The notes: generated by a model from the sequence alone, not told the origin. Counted from the first letter of the stretch, positions 16,220 to 26,417 are shown. The stretch is 64,000 nucleotides of DNA from Methylobacterium sp. J-068 (GCF_022829445.1 NZ_JAKSXY010000083.1:169338-233337); one strand, 5' to 3'. Numbers and translations: made by a program.

Positions 16220-18286
16220 ATGAGCGCGATAACGAGGCACGGGCCCTGGGCCCTGGTGGGAGCGTTGGGAGCCGCAGCGCTCGCCATCGTCGCGACGACG
16301 CGCGGCGAAACCGTGAACGCCCTCTGGATCGTGGTCGCGGCGGTCTGCATCTACCTGATCGCCTACCGGTACTACTCGCTCTTCATTTCCGAAAAGGTCA
16401 TGCGGCTCGACGACCGGCGCCCGACGCCGGCCCATGTCCACAATGATGGCCTCGACTACGTCCCGACCAACCGCAACGTCCTGTTCGGCCACCACTTCGC
16501 CGCCATCGCGGGCGCCGGTCCCCTGGTCGGCCCCGTGCTCGCCGCGCAGATGGGCTACCTGCCGGGCCTGCTCTGGATCCTGGCCGGCGTTGTGCTGGCG
16601 GGCGCGGTGCAGGACTTCATGGTCCTCTTCATTTCGATGCGCCGTGACGGCCGCTCGCTCGGCGAGCTGATCCGTTCCGAACTCGGGACCATTCCGGGCG
16701 TGATCGCACTGTTCGGCACCTTCATGATCATGGTGATCCTGCTCGCGGTGCTCGCGATGATCGTCGTGAAGGCCCTGGCCGAGAGCCCGTGGGGCACCTT
16801 CACCGTCGCGGCGACGATCCCGATCGCGATGCTGATGGGCCTCTATGCCCGCTACATCCGTCCGGGCAAGGTCGGCGAGGTCTCCATCATCGGCTTCGTG
16901 CTGCTGATGCTGGCCATCGTCTACGGCGGCAACGTCGCGGCCGACCCGTACTGGGGTCCGTTCTTCACCTTCACCGGCACGCAGCTGTGCTGGCTTCTGA
17001 TCGGCTACGGCTTCGTCGCCTCCATCCTGCCGGTCTGGCTCCTGCTCGCCCCGCGCGACTATCTCTCGACCTTCCTCAAGATCGGCACGATCGTCGGCCT
17101 CGCGCTCGGCATCGCCTACGTCGCCCCGCACATGCGGATGCCGGCCGTGACCAAGTTCGTCGACGGCAGCGGTCCGGTCTGGGCCGGGTCTCTGTTCCCG
17201 TTCCTGTTCATCACCATCGCCTGCGGCGCGGTCTCGGGTTTCCACGCCCTGATCTCCTCGGGCACCAGCCCCAAGCTGATCGACCGTGAGTCGGACGCCC
17301 GCTTCATCGGCTACGGCGGCATGCTCATGGAGAGCTTCGTGGCCGTGATGGCGCTGGTCTCCGCCAGCGTGATCGAGCCGGGCATCTACTTCACCATGAA
17401 CTCGCCGGCCGGCCTCGTGGGCACCACGCCCGAGAGCGCCGCCGCCGCGGTGACCAAGCTCGACCCGGCCTTCACGATCACGGCGGCCGAGATCGCCCAG
17501 ACCGCCGTGGATGTCGGCGAGCACTCGATCATCTCACGCGCCGGCGGCGCGCCGACCCTCGCGGTGGGCATGGCGCACATCATCTCCTCGGCCATCGGCG
17601 GCAAGGCGATGATGGCGTTCTGGTACCACTTCGCCATCCTGTTCGAGGCCCTGTTCATCCTGACCGCCGTCGATGCGGGAACCCGAGCCGGGCGCTTCAT
17701 GCTGCAGGACCTGCTCGGGTTGGTCTCGCCGACGTTCAAGGACACGACGGCCTGGGCGCCCAGCATCCTTGCCACCGCCCTGTGCGTCGGCGCCTGGGGC
17801 TACTTCCTCTACCAGGGCGTCACCGATCCGCTGGGCGGCATCTACACCCTCTGGCCGCTGTTCGGCATCTCCAACCAGATGCTGGCCGCCGTCGCCCTGA
17901 CGCTCGCCACGGTGGTGATCTTCAAGATGAAGCGTGAGCGCTACGCCTTCGTCACGATCATCCCGACCGTGTGGCTGTGCATCTGCACGCTCACCGCCGG
18001 CTGGCAGAAGATCTTCTCGGCGGATCCGAAGATCGGCTTCCTCTCGCATGCCGACCGGTTCTCGGCCGCGATCGCCGAGAACAAGGTGCTCGCGCCGGCC
18101 AAGAACATGGCCGACATGCACAAGATCGTCTTCAACGACCGGATCGACGCGGCGCTGGCGGTGATGTTCGTCGGCCTCGTCCTGGCCATCGCCACCTTCG
18201 GCGTCATGGCCTGCCTCAAGGCCTACCGGGCCGATCGCTGGACCGCCCTCGAGAGCGGCGGCCCGGCCGTGGTTCCGGCGGAGTAA
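16220..18286 (+). CDS. cstA: CstA-family carbon starvation / pyruvate transporter
   Basis: The protein is 688 residues with about 16-18 hydrophobic helices. It carries the hallmark segments FGHHFAAIAGAGPLVGPVLAAQMGYLPG and SGFHALISSGTSPKLI of the CstA/BtsT family. E. coli members take up peptides or pyruvate during carbon limitation. The next gene, six bases on, encodes the YbdD/YjiX small partner that accompanies this family. Expression control is not obvious; the 154-base leader has no clear operator. Confidence 0.95.
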   Translation: MSAITRHGPWALVGALGAAALAIVATTRGETVNALWIVVAAVCIYLIAYRYYSLFISEKVMRLDDRRPTPAHVHNDGLDYVPTNRNVLFGHHFAAIAGAGPLVGPVLAAQMGYLPGLLWILAGVVLAGAVQDFMVLFISMRRDGRSLGELIRSELGTIPGVIALFGTFMIMVILLAVLAMIVVKALAESPWGTFTVAATIPIAMLMGLYARYIRPGKVGEVSIIGFVLLMLAIVYGGNVAADPYWGPFFTFTGTQLCWLLIGYGFVASILPVWLLLAPRDYLSTFLKIGTIVGLALGIAYVAPHMRMPAVTKFVDGSGPVWAGSLFPFLFITIACGAVSGFHALISSGTSPKLIDRESDARFIGYGGMLMESFVAVMALVSASVIEPGIYFTMNSPAGLVGTTPESAAAAVTKLDPAFTITAAEIAQTAVDVGEHSIISRAGGAPTLAVGMAHIISSAIGGKAMMAFWYHFAILFEALFILTAVDAGTRAGRFMLQDLLGLVSPTFKDTTAWAPSILATALCVGAWGYFLYQGVTDPLGGIYTLWPLFGISNQMLAAVALTLATVVIFKMKRERYAFVTIIPTVWLCICTLTAGWQKIFSADPKIGFLSHADRFSAAIAENKVLAPAKNMADMHKIVFNDRIDAALAVMFVGLVLAIATFGVMACLKAYRADRWTALESGGPAVVPAE

Positions 18287-18291
18287 GCACC

Positions 18292-18516
18292 ATGGCGCTG
18301 TCGTCGGCGGAATTGCGCGATCGTCTGAAGACTTTCTCGAAATGCGTCTGCGACGGCGCCCGCCTCATGGTGGGGCAGGGCGACTACGAGGTCTACGCCG
18401 CCCATATCCGCAAGACCCACGCGGATCAGGAGCCGATGAGCGAGCGGGAGTTCTTCCGGAACCGGGAGAACGCACGTTTCGGCGTCGGCAACCGCAGCGG
18501 GTTCCGCTGCTGCTGA
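18292..18516 (+). CDS. YbdD/YjiX family small protein
   Basis: This 74-residue protein starts five bases after the cstA stop. It has the family pattern of a central Y.VY..H....HP-like stretch (GDYEVYAAHIRKTHADQEPMSEREFFRNRE) and a Cys-containing end FRCC. Homologues are nearly always encoded directly after CstA/BtsT transporters and are thought to support their function. The position and length match. The extra Cys residues (FSKCVCDG and the CC end) are visible but unexplained. Confidence 0.92.
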   Translation: MALSSAELRDRLKTFSKCVCDGARLMVGQGDYEVYAAHIRKTHADQEPMSEREFFRNRENARFGVGNRSGFRCC

Positions 18517-18705
18517 TCGCGTGACCGTCGTGTTTGGCGCTTCCTGATCGGGGCGCCGTGCCCCTGTGTCGCGCAGGGCTCGCGCGATGCGGCATTCATC
18601 CGGAAACAAAACACCTGCATGCAGTATCCATGCGGCGCGGCGCCACGGCTGCGTCGCTCGCTCGCCCGTGCGACCGTGGTCGCGGCGGTCGATCACGGAG
18701 ACGGC

Positions 18706-21700
18706 ATGGGCCTCGTCCAGTACGCGCTGAAATTCCGCATCACGATCTACGTGCTCGCCGTGCTGATGATGCTCGGCGGAGCGGCGGCGGTCGTGGTCGC
18801 GCCGAAGGACGTGCTGCCGACCGTCGACATCCCGGTCGTGGTGGTGGTCTGGACCTATAATGGCCTGTCGACCTCCGAGATGGAGCGTCGCATCACCACC
18901 TACGCCGAGTTCTCGCTCTCCAACAACGTCAACAACATCGCCCGGATGGAATCGACCACCCTCCAGGGCACGGCGATCCAGAAGATCTACTTCGACGGCT
19001 CGGTGAGCATCGATCTGGCCATCGCCCAGGTCGTCTCGGCCATGAACTCGATCCGGTCGAACATGCCGCCCGGCGTGCAGCCGCCCATCGTCCTGCGCTT
19101 CTCGGCCTCCTCGGTGCCGGTGATCCAGCTCGCGCTCTCCTCCGACCGCGAGAGCCTGACGAAGGTCTTCGACTACGCCCAGTACCGCATCCGCCAGCGC
19201 CTGACCCAGGTTCCGGGCTCGACGCTGCCCTCGCCCTTCGGCGGCACGCCGCGCCAGATCATGGTCGATCTCGACCTGCACGCCCTCCAGGCCCTCGGCC
19301 TCACCGCGCTCGACGTGACCAATGCCGTCACCGCGCAGAACCTCACCGTGCCCTCGGGCCTCGCCAAGATCGGCGAGCAGCAATACCCCGTGCAGCTCAA
19401 CGCCTCGCCGGAGGCCATCGACGCGCTCAATCAGATCCCCATCAAGGTGGTGGGCGGCCAGCCGATCCTGGTGCGCGACGTGGCCTATGTCCGCGACGGC
19501 GGGCCGCCGCAGGTCAACATCGTGCGGGCCGACGGCCTGCACTCGGTGCTGATGCGCATCTTCAAGAACGGCACCGCCTCGACGCTCGACGTGGTGAACA
19601 ACGTCAAGAAGGCGCTGCCGGACATCCAGGCCGCCGCCCCCGAGGGCATGAGCCTCAAGCCGCTGTTCGACCAGTCGGTCTTCGTCTCGGCGGCGATCGA
19701 GGGCGTGATCCACGAGGCTGTCATCGCGGCGGCCCTCACGGGCCTCACCATCCTGCTGTTCCTCGGCTCGTGGCGCTCCACCATCGTGGTGCTGGTCTCG
19801 ATCCCGCTCTCGATCCTGACCTCCCTGGCGATCCTGGCGGCCCTGGGCGAGACCATCAACGTGATGACGCTCGGCGGGCTGGCGCTGGCGGTCGGCATCC
19901 TCGTCGACGACGCCACCGTGGCGATCGAGAACACCTACCGGCTGTTCGAGGAAGGCGAGCCGTTTCGCAAATCCGTGGTGGAGGGGGCCGCCGGCATCGC
20001 CAAGCCGGCGCTGATCTCGACGCTCTCGATCTGCGCGGCCTTCGTCTCCGTCTTCGCGCTGACCGACACGCCGAAATACCTGTTCACCCCCCAGGCGCTC
20101 GCGGTGGTGTTCGCGATGCTGACCTCCTACGTCCTCTCGCGCACCCTGGTGCCGGTGCTGATCGACGTGCTGGTCGCACGCGAATACGAGGCCAAGCACC
20201 ACGACTCCGAGCACGGGGCGGGCGCCGCGCCGCGCCGTGGCCGGCTGGCCCGGGCCTTCGGCTGGATCGGCGGGCCGGTGTTCCGCCTCGCGGGGCGGTT
20301 CCGCCACGGCTTCGAGGCCCGGTTCACGCGCTTCCACCGGAGCTATCTCGGGCTCCTGCACGTCGTCATCGGCCACCGCGTGGCGACGCTGGGCCTCGTG
20401 GCGGCGGTGTTCGCGACCACGGCCGGCCTCTTCCTGTATGTGGGCCAGGACTACTTCCCGCAGGTGGCCTCGAGCCAGATGACCCTGCACCTGCGCACCC
20501 GGCCGGGCATGCGCATCGAGACCGCCGAACAGGTCTTCGCGCAGGTCGAGAACGTGGTCCGCGAAGTCGTGCCCGAAGGTGAGATCGATCAGATCCTCGA
20601 CAATATCGGCCTGCCATCGAACAACTACAATTTCGCGTTCTCGGACGGTTCGTTCGTCGCCTACAACGACGGCCAGATGCTCATCAACCTGAAGGAAGGC
20701 CACGGCTCGGTGGCCGACTACACCAAGCGCCTGCGCGAGGTTCTGCGCGAGCGCTTCCCCGACGTGGTCTTCTACTTCCAGCCCTCCGACATCATCACCC
20801 AGATCCTCAACTTCGGCACCGTCGCGCAGATCGACATCCAGGTCTCGGGCCGCAACACCGCGAAGGATCTGGAGGTCGCGCAGAACATCGTCCGCCGCCT
20901 CAAGGCGACGCGGGGCGCCGTCGACGTGCACCTGCACCAGATCGTCGGCACGCCGCAATTCTTCGTGGACGTGGACCGGCGCCTCGCCTCCGAGCTCGGC
21001 CTGACGCAGCAGCAGATCGCGCAAGGGCTGAACGTCTCGCTCTCGGGCTCCTTCCAGGTGACGCCCAACTTCTGGACCGACCCGAAGACCGGCATCCCCT
21101 ACCAGCTCTGGGTGCAGACGCCGGAATACCGCAACGATTCGCTCACCGCGCTCCAGAACACGCCGCTCCTCGTCAACGGGAACTCCGACGCGCCGGGCGT
21201 GCTCACCCTGCTCTCCAGCGTCTCGACCATGCGCCGCGAGGGGTCTCAGACGGTGATCAACCACGTCAACACGCAACCGACCTTCAACATCTACGCGGCG
21301 GTGCAGGACAGCGACCTCGGCTCGGTGGCGAGGGAAATCCGGCAGATCGTCGCCGACGAACAGAAGGCCCTGCCGGCGCCCGACAAGATCACGGTGCGCG
21401 GCCAGATCGAGAACATGGACTCGGCGTTCTTCCGGCTCCAGGCCGGCCTCGCCATCGCCCTGGTCGCGGTCTACCTGCTGATGGCGGTGAACTTCCAGAG
21501 CTGGGGCGACCCCTTCGTGGTGCTGGCCGCGCTGCCGCTGGCCTTCTGCGGCATCGTCGCGAGCCTGTTCATCACCGGCACGACCTTCTCGATTCCCTCG
21601 CTGTTCGGCGCCATCATGTCGGTGGGCATCGCATCCGCCAACTCGATCCTGCTCGTGACCTTCGCCAAGGAACACCGCGAGGCGACGGGCTGCGGCGCCG

Positions 21701-21945
21701 TCGAGGCGGCCCTGCTCGCGGGCGAGACCCGGCTGCGACCCGTGCTGATGACCGCGAGCGCGATGTTCCTCGGCCTGATCCCCATGGCCCTGGGAACGGG
21801 CGAGGGGGGCGAGCAGAACGCGGCGCTGGCCCGCGCCGTGATGGGCGGCATCGCGGTGGGCACGCCCGCCACGCTGCTGTTCGTGCCGTTCCTCTACACC
21901 CTGCTGCGGCGGGGCGACGTCAAGCCGCTGGAGGATTACGCGTGA
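18706..21945 (+). CDS. RND efflux transporter, HAE-1-like, second system
   Basis: The preferred start is the ATG at 18706 after a GGAGACGGC site, giving 1079 residues; an in-frame ATG at 18619 would add 29 residues. Topology and motifs are of an RND exporter: TM1 ITIYVLAVLMMLGGAAAVVVAP, and TM4 GILVDDATVAIENTYRLFEEG with the Asp pair at 402-403. In TM10 the usual Lys is replaced (GIASANSILLVTFAKEH), so the proton path differs from AcrB. The adaptor gene lies downstream, the reverse of the first system. The nearest relatives are uncharacterised HAE-1 pumps. Confidence 0.93.
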   Translation: MGLVQYALKFRITIYVLAVLMMLGGAAAVVVAPKDVLPTVDIPVVVVVWTYNGLSTSEMERRITTYAEFSLSNNVNNIARMESTTLQGTAIQKIYFDGSVSIDLAIAQVVSAMNSIRSNMPPGVQPPIVLRFSASSVPVIQLALSSDRESLTKVFDYAQYRIRQRLTQVPGSTLPSPFGGTPRQIMVDLDLHALQALGLTALDVTNAVTAQNLTVPSGLAKIGEQQYPVQLNASPEAIDALNQIPIKVVGGQPILVRDVAYVRDGGPPQVNIVRADGLHSVLMRIFKNGTASTLDVVNNVKKALPDIQAAAPEGMSLKPLFDQSVFVSAAIEGVIHEAVIAAALTGLTILLFLGSWRSTIVVLVSIPLSILTSLAILAALGETINVMTLGGLALAVGILVDDATVAIENTYRLFEEGEPFRKSVVEGAAGIAKPALISTLSICAAFVSVFALTDTPKYLFTPQALAVVFAMLTSYVLSRTLVPVLIDVLVAREYEAKHHDSEHGAGAAPRRGRLARAFGWIGGPVFRLAGRFRHGFEARFTRFHRSYLGLLHVVIGHRVATLGLVAAVFATTAGLFLYVGQDYFPQVASSQMTLHLRTRPGMRIETAEQVFAQVENVVREVVPEGEIDQILDNIGLPSNNYNFAFSDGSFVAYNDGQMLINLKEGHGSVADYTKRLREVLRERFPDVVFYFQPSDIITQILNFGTVAQIDIQVSGRNTAKDLEVAQNIVRRLKATRGAVDVHLHQIVGTPQFFVDVDRRLASELGLTQQQIAQGLNVSLSGSFQVTPNFWTDPKTGIPYQLWVQTPEYRNDSLTALQNTPLLVNGNSDAPGVLTLLSSVSTMRREGSQTVINHVNTQPTFNIYAAVQDSDLGSVAREIRQIVADEQKALPAPDKITVRGQIENMDSAFFRLQAGLAIALVAVYLLMAVNFQSWGDPFVVLAALPLAFCGIVASLFITGTTFSIPSLFGAIMSVGIASANSILLVTFAKEHREATGCGAVEAALLAGETRLRPVLMTASAMFLGLIPMALGTGEGGEQNAALARAVMGGIAVGTPATLLFVPFLYTLLRRGDVKPLEDYA

Positions 21946-22024
21946 GCCGGGACCGGGACTTGGGCGTTGTCACGACGACGGGGCTTCGGCCAGCGCTGGA
22001 ATTTCGGCCGAGGATGGGACAGCC

Positions 22025-23302
22025 GTGACACACCCCGTGCGTGATCCCTCCGACATTCCGCCGCCGCCCGGCAAGGCGCCGTTCCTGCTGGCGGCGCTCG
22101 CGGCCATCGGCCTGCTGGCCTGGGGCGGCTACGGCCAGATGGAGCGGCGCGCCGCCGCCGCCGAGACGCAGCGCAAGGTCAACGGCTTCGTGCCGAAGCT
22201 GCGAACCGCCGCGGCCGAGCGCGCGGACAAGCCGATCGAGATCACCCTGCCGGGTCAGACCGACGCCTTCGCCAAGGCCGCGCTCTATGCCCGCGCCACC
22301 GGCTACATCGCCGAGCGCCGGGTCGATATCGGCAGCCGCGTGCACCAGGGCGACATCCTGATGCGCATCGCGGCCCCCGACCTCGACCAGCAGCTCGCGC
22401 AGGCCGAGGCCCAGACCGGGCAGCTCGAGGCGGCGCTGCTGCAGGCCAGATCCATGGTCGATCAGGCCAAGGCCAACGTGAACCTCGCCAACGTCACCAA
22501 CAACCGTACCTCGACACTGGCCGGTCAGGGCTGGGCCTCGAAGCAGAATGCCGACAATTCCCAGGCCAGCGTGCTGAGCCAGGCCGCGACCCTCGCCTCG
22601 GCCGAAGCCGGCGTGAAGGTCGCGCAGGCCAACATCAAGGCGCAGGCCGCCACCGTCGAGCGCCTGCGGGCGCTCACCGGGTTCAAGGACATCATCGCGC
22701 CCTTCGACGGAGTGATCACCCAGCGCGGCGTCGATGTGGGCGATCTCGTCCATGCGGACGGAACCGGCACGGCCCTGCTCTCGATGGACCGGGACGACAT
22801 CCTGCGCGTCTCCGTCAACGTGCCGCAGAACGTCGCCGCCGGGGTCAGGCCGGGCGTCGATGCCGCGATCCAGGTGCCGCAGATGGCCGGCCGGGTGTTC
22901 ACCGGCAAGGTCGAGCGCAGCTCGGTGGCCCTGCTGACCTCCTCGCGCACCCTGACCACGCAGGTGGACGTGCCGAACAGGGACGGCGCCCTGCGCGCCG
23001 GGCTCTACGTCTACGTGACGCTGAAGGTGCCGCGCACCGAGGTGAACGTGAAGGTGCCGGCCGAGAGCCTCGTCTTCAACCAGCGCGGCACCCAGGTGGC
23101 TCTGGCCCGCGACGACGGCACCGTGCAGTGGCGCAACGTGAAGATCCGCCGAGATCTCGGCACCACGATCGAGGTCGGCGAGGGGCTGGAGGGCGGCGAA
23201 GAGATTGTCCTCAGCCCGCCGGCCGACCTGCGCGACGGCCAGACGATCGAGCGCCAGCCGCCGCCGGCCGAGGGAAAGCCGCTGAAGTCGGCCGCCCGCT
23301 GA
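22025..23302 (+). CDS. RND efflux membrane fusion protein, second system
   Basis: The start is GTG at 22025 with an upstream GAGGAT site; 425 residues. An N-terminal membrane anchor (FLLAALAAIGLLAWGGYG) is followed by a lipoyl half (ALYARATGYIAERRVDIGSRVHQGD), a long alpha-hairpin rich in Ala and Gln, and the second lipoyl half IIAPFDGVITQRGVDVGDLV. A beta-barrel region ends the protein. It works with the pump encoded 80 bases upstream. No outer-membrane factor gene is nearby, so a shared TolC-type channel is expected. Confidence 0.92.
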   Translation: MTHPVRDPSDIPPPPGKAPFLLAALAAIGLLAWGGYGQMERRAAAAETQRKVNGFVPKLRTAAAERADKPIEITLPGQTDAFAKAALYARATGYIAERRVDIGSRVHQGDILMRIAAPDLDQQLAQAEAQTGQLEAALLQARSMVDQAKANVNLANVTNNRTSTLAGQGWASKQNADNSQASVLSQAATLASAEAGVKVAQANIKAQAATVERLRALTGFKDIIAPFDGVITQRGVDVGDLVHADGTGTALLSMDRDDILRVSVNVPQNVAAGVRPGVDAAIQVPQMAGRVFTGKVERSSVALLTSSRTLTTQVDVPNRDGALRAGLYVYVTLKVPRTEVNVKVPAESLVFNQRGTQVALARDDGTVQWRNVKIRRDLGTTIEVGEGLEGGEEIVLSPPADLRDGQTIERQPPPAEGKPLKSAAR

Positions 23303-23386
23303 TCGGCGCGCGCGGTTGCGCCCGGCGGGCGCACCGTGGACAAGGCGGTCCCGGCGTCGCGCCTGCGACCCGCAACGGACCCCTGC

Positions 23387-24559
23387 ATGTCGGCCCAGAC
23401 CCACGCCGAGCCCGATGCGGCCGCGCGCTTCGCCTCGATCGCCGCCGCCATCACCTGCGTGGCGGTGGTGGGGATCGGCCTCAGCCTGACGATCCCGCTG
23501 CTCTCCATCGAGATGGAGCGCATGGGCGCGTCGAGCACGCTGGTCGGCATCAACACCGCCGTGGCGGGTCTCGCCGCCGTCGTGACGGTGCCCTTCGTGC
23601 CCCGTCTCGCGGGCCGGATCGGGGTGGTGCGCCTGCTCGTCCTCGCCATCCTCCTCGGCGCGGCCTGCCTCGTGGCCTTCAAGCTCCTTCAGGGCATGGT
23701 CGCGTGGTTCGTGCTCCGCTTCGTGTTCTCCGCGAGCCTCGGCGCGCTGTTCGTGCTCTCGGAATTCTGGATCAACGCGGCGGCGCCGCCCGCCCGGCGC
23801 GGTCTCGTGATGGGCATCTACGCCACGGTGCTGGCCATCGGCTTCGCCGTTGGGCCGACGCTGCTCGCGGTTCTGGGCACGCGCGGGTTCGGGCCCTACC
23901 TCGCGGGCGCCGGCCTCTTCCTCGTCGGCCTCGTGCCGCTGCTGCTGGCGCGCGGCCTGTCGCCGGTGATCGGGCAGGGCGGGGAACGCTCCTTTGCCGC
24001 CTATCTCCGGCTGGCCCCGGCCGCGACCCTGGCCGCCCTCGTCTACGGCGCCGTCGAGACCGGGGGCTTCGCGATCCTGCCGCTCTACGGCCTGCGCCTC
24101 GGCTATGACGCGGAGACGGCGGCCGGCCTCGTCAGCGCCCTGGCGCTGGGCAACGTGATGTTCCAGATCCCATTCGGCTGGCTCGCCGACCGGATGGACC
24201 GCCGCCTCGTCCTGCTCATGGCGGCTCTCGGGGGGGCCCTCGGTTCGAGCCTGATTCCCCTGGCCTCCGCCTCGTTCCCGGCGCTCGTCGTGCTGCTGTT
24301 CCTCTGGGGCGGCATCGCCGGCACGCTCTACACCGTGGGCCTCGCCCATCTGGGCGCCACGATCCGGGGACCGGACCTCGCGGGCGCCAACGCGGCCTTC
24401 GTGGTGCTCTACAATGTCGGGCTGATGCTGGGGCCGCCGATCATCGGCGGCGGCATGGACCTCGTGCCGCCGCAGGGCTTCGCCTACAGCCTCTGCCTGC
24501 TGTTCCTCGCCTATGCGGGGGTGGTGGCCCTGCGCCTCGCGCAGCGGCCGGGGGCGTGA
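23387..24559 (+). CDS. MFS transporter, YcaD-like
   Basis: This is a 12-helix major facilitator of 390 residues from the ATG at 23387; a GTG at 23336 would add 17 residues and either start is possible. The mid-TM5 segment VLMGIYATVLAIGFAVGP-like (GLVMGIYATVLAIGFAVGPTLL) and the loop GWLADRMDRRLVLL after TM8 fit drug/sugar exporters of the YcaD group. It follows the RND adaptor gene by under 100 bases on the same strand, so it may belong to the same efflux unit. Substrate unknown. Confidence 0.85.
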   Translation: MSAQTHAEPDAAARFASIAAAITCVAVVGIGLSLTIPLLSIEMERMGASSTLVGINTAVAGLAAVVTVPFVPRLAGRIGVVRLLVLAILLGAACLVAFKLLQGMVAWFVLRFVFSASLGALFVLSEFWINAAAPPARRGLVMGIYATVLAIGFAVGPTLLAVLGTRGFGPYLAGAGLFLVGLVPLLLARGLSPVIGQGGERSFAAYLRLAPAATLAALVYGAVETGGFAILPLYGLRLGYDAETAAGLVSALALGNVMFQIPFGWLADRMDRRLVLLMAALGGALGSSLIPLASASFPALVVLLFLWGGIAGTLYTVGLAHLGATIRGPDLAGANAAFVVLYNVGLMLGPPIIGGGMDLVPPQGFAYSLCLLFLAYAGVVALRLAQRPGA

Positions 24560-24608
24560 GACGCCTTGACGAATCCCGGCCGATGGGGCAATCACGCGCC
24601 GGTATTCA

Positions 24609-24630
24609 GCCGGCCATCGCCGGCCCTTTT
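24609..24630 (+). terminator. Intrinsic terminator after MFS gene
   Basis: GCCGGC-CATC-GCCGGC forms a compact six-bp hairpin followed by CCTTTT. It lies 50 bases after the MFS stop and before the L33 gene, so it should separate the efflux unit from the ribosomal protein gene. Confidence 0.65.
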
Positions 24631-24676
24631 GCGTTTCGCTGATGCGGAATGCCGCGATCACAGGAGCGCCGCGTCC

Positions 24677-24844
24677 ATGGCCAAGGCCGTCACCGTTAAA
24701 GTCAAGCTGATCTCGACCGCCGACACGGGCTACTTCTACGTCACGAAGAAGAACTCCCGCACGCAGACCGAGAAGCTGTCGATGAAGAAGTACGACCCCG
24801 TCGTGCGCAAGCACGTCGACTTCAAGGAAACCAAGATCAAGTAA
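24677..24844 (+). CDS. rpmG: 50S ribosomal protein L33
   Basis: The 55-residue protein begins [20 protein letters not shown] and continues with the L33 core [25 protein letters not shown]. This is the Cys-free, zinc-independent type. A CAGGAG ribosome site precedes the ATG at 24677. It is a single-gene unit bounded by terminators on both sides. Confidence 0.98.
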   Translation: MAKAVTVKVKLISTADTGYFYVTKKNSRTQTEKLSMKKYDPVVRKHVDFKETKIK

Positions 24845-24881
24845 GCCTTACGGCGTCGTCCGACGCCGCATCGGCCTTCAG

Positions 24882-24913
24882 GCCGCTTCTCCGGAAGGAG
24901 GAGCGGCTTTTTT
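24882..24913 (+). terminator. Intrinsic terminator after rpmG
   Basis: GCCGCTTCTCC and GGAGGAGCGGC pair (one G-T wobble) around a GGAA loop and are followed directly by TTTTTT. It is a textbook rho-independent terminator 37 bases after the L33 stop. Confidence 0.9.
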
Positions 24914-25016
24914 CATGCTTGGCTCGTCCGGTGGCCCGCGCCGGGGGGCGGGGTGGTTGATGCGCCGACGGGTTCGGGCGATGAGGACCGCGACCCGCCC
25001 TCGCTCAGGATCTCCC

Positions 25017-26417
25017 ATGGCCGACGCTGCCCCGGACCACACCTACGACGTCGACCTGTTCGTGATCGGCGGCGGCTCCGGCGGCGTGCGCGCGGCGCGG
25101 ATCGCCGCCGGCCACGGCGCCCGGGTGCAGCTCGCCGAGGAATACCGGGTCGGCGGCACCTGCGTGATCCGGGGCTGCGTTCCCAAGAAGCTGATGGTCT
25201 ATGCCGGCCGCTTCGCCGACGAGTTCGAGGATGCCGCCGGCTTCGGCTGGAGCGTGTCCGAGCCGCGTTTCGACTGGCGCGTCCTGAAGACCCGGCGCGA
25301 CGCCGAGGTGGCCCGCCTGGAGGGCATCTACGACGCCAATCTCGGCCGGGCCGGCGTCACCGTGGTGCCCGAGCGCGCCGTGATCGAGGACGCGCACACC
25401 GTGCGGCTCGTCGGCTCCGGCCGGCGGGTGACCGCGCGCGTCATCCTCGTCGCGGTGGGTGCCCATCCGGTCAAGGAGCCGGCGATCCCCGGCGCGGACC
25501 TCGCCATCACCTCGAACGAGGTGTTCGACCTCGACGCGCTGCCGGAGCGCATCCTGGTCGTCGGCGGCGGCTACATCGCGGTGGAGTTCGCCGGGGTGTT
25601 CGCCCATCTCGGCTCGCGGACCACGCTGCTGCACCGGGGCGACAAGCTCCTGCGCGGCTTCGACGAGGAGATGCGCGACGCCCTCGGCGCGGCCTACGCG
25701 GCGCGCATGGACCTGCGCCTGAACCGGACGGTGGAGCGCCTCGACCGCGTCGCGGGCGGCATCCTGGCGACCCTCGACGACGGCTCGACCCTGGAGGTCG
25801 ACCAGGTGCTAACCGCCACCGGCCGGCGCCCGAACATCGCCGGGCTCGGCCTGGACACGGTCGGGATCGAGCCGGACGCGCGCGGCGCGATCCCCGTGGA
25901 TGCCTTCTCGCAGACGACGGTGTCCTCGATCTACGCGGTGGGCGACGTCACCGACCGCGCGGCCCTCACCCCGATCGCGATCCGGGAGGGCCACGCCTTC
26001 GCCGACACGGTGTTCGGGAACAAGCCCTGGTGCGTCGATCACGGCCTCATCCCCACCGCCGTGTTCTCGACGCCCGAGATCGGGGTCGTGGGTCACAACG
26101 AGGACGTGGCGCGCAAACTCTACGGTGCCGTCGACGTCTACCGGTCGAGCTTCCGCCCGATGAAGGCCACCCTGTCGGGCCGCGAGGAGCGCGTGCTGAT
26201 GAAGGTGGTCGTCGATTGCGCCAGCGACCGGGTCGTGGGCGTCCACGTCCTCGGGCACGATGCCGGCGAGATCATCCAGGCGGTGGGCATCGCCGTCACC
26301 ATGGGCGCCACGAAGGCGGATTTCGACCGCACCATCGCGGTCCACCCCACGGCCGGCGAGGAACTCGTCACCATGCGCAGCCCCGTGGTCACGAAGCACC
26401 CCGTCGGCGTCGGGTAG
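25017..26417 (+). CDS. gor: Glutathione-disulfide reductase
   Basis: The FAD/NADPH enzyme reduces oxidised glutathione in the cytoplasm. From the ATG at 25017 it has 466 residues: FAD-binding VIGGGSGGVRAARIA (16-30) and redox-active GGTCVIRGCVPKK (Cys 49 and 54, the CVxxGC spacing of the family). NADPH-binding GGGYIAVEFAGVFAHLGS is followed by Arg-bearing HRGDKLLRG, which selects NADPH. The C-terminal catalytic motif is HPTAGEE with the active His. An upstream in-frame ATG at 24915 adds residues not found in the family. It is monocistronic, with a terminator just upstream. Confidence 0.96.
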   Translation: MADAAPDHTYDVDLFVIGGGSGGVRAARIAAGHGARVQLAEEYRVGGTCVIRGCVPKKLMVYAGRFADEFEDAAGFGWSVSEPRFDWRVLKTRRDAEVARLEGIYDANLGRAGVTVVPERAVIEDAHTVRLVGSGRRVTARVILVAVGAHPVKEPAIPGADLAITSNEVFDLDALPERILVVGGGYIAVEFAGVFAHLGSRTTLLHRGDKLLRGFDEEMRDALGAAYAARMDLRLNRTVERLDRVAGGILATLDDGSTLEVDQVLTATGRRPNIAGLGLDTVGIEPDARGAIPVDAFSQTTVSSIYAVGDVTDRAALTPIAIREGHAFADTVFGNKPWCVDHGLIPTAVFSTPEIGVVGHNEDVARKLYGAVDVYRSSFRPMKATLSGREERVLMKVVVDCASDRVVGVHVLGHDAGEIIQAVGIAVTMGATKADFDRTIAVHPTAGEELVTMRSPVVTKHPVGVG

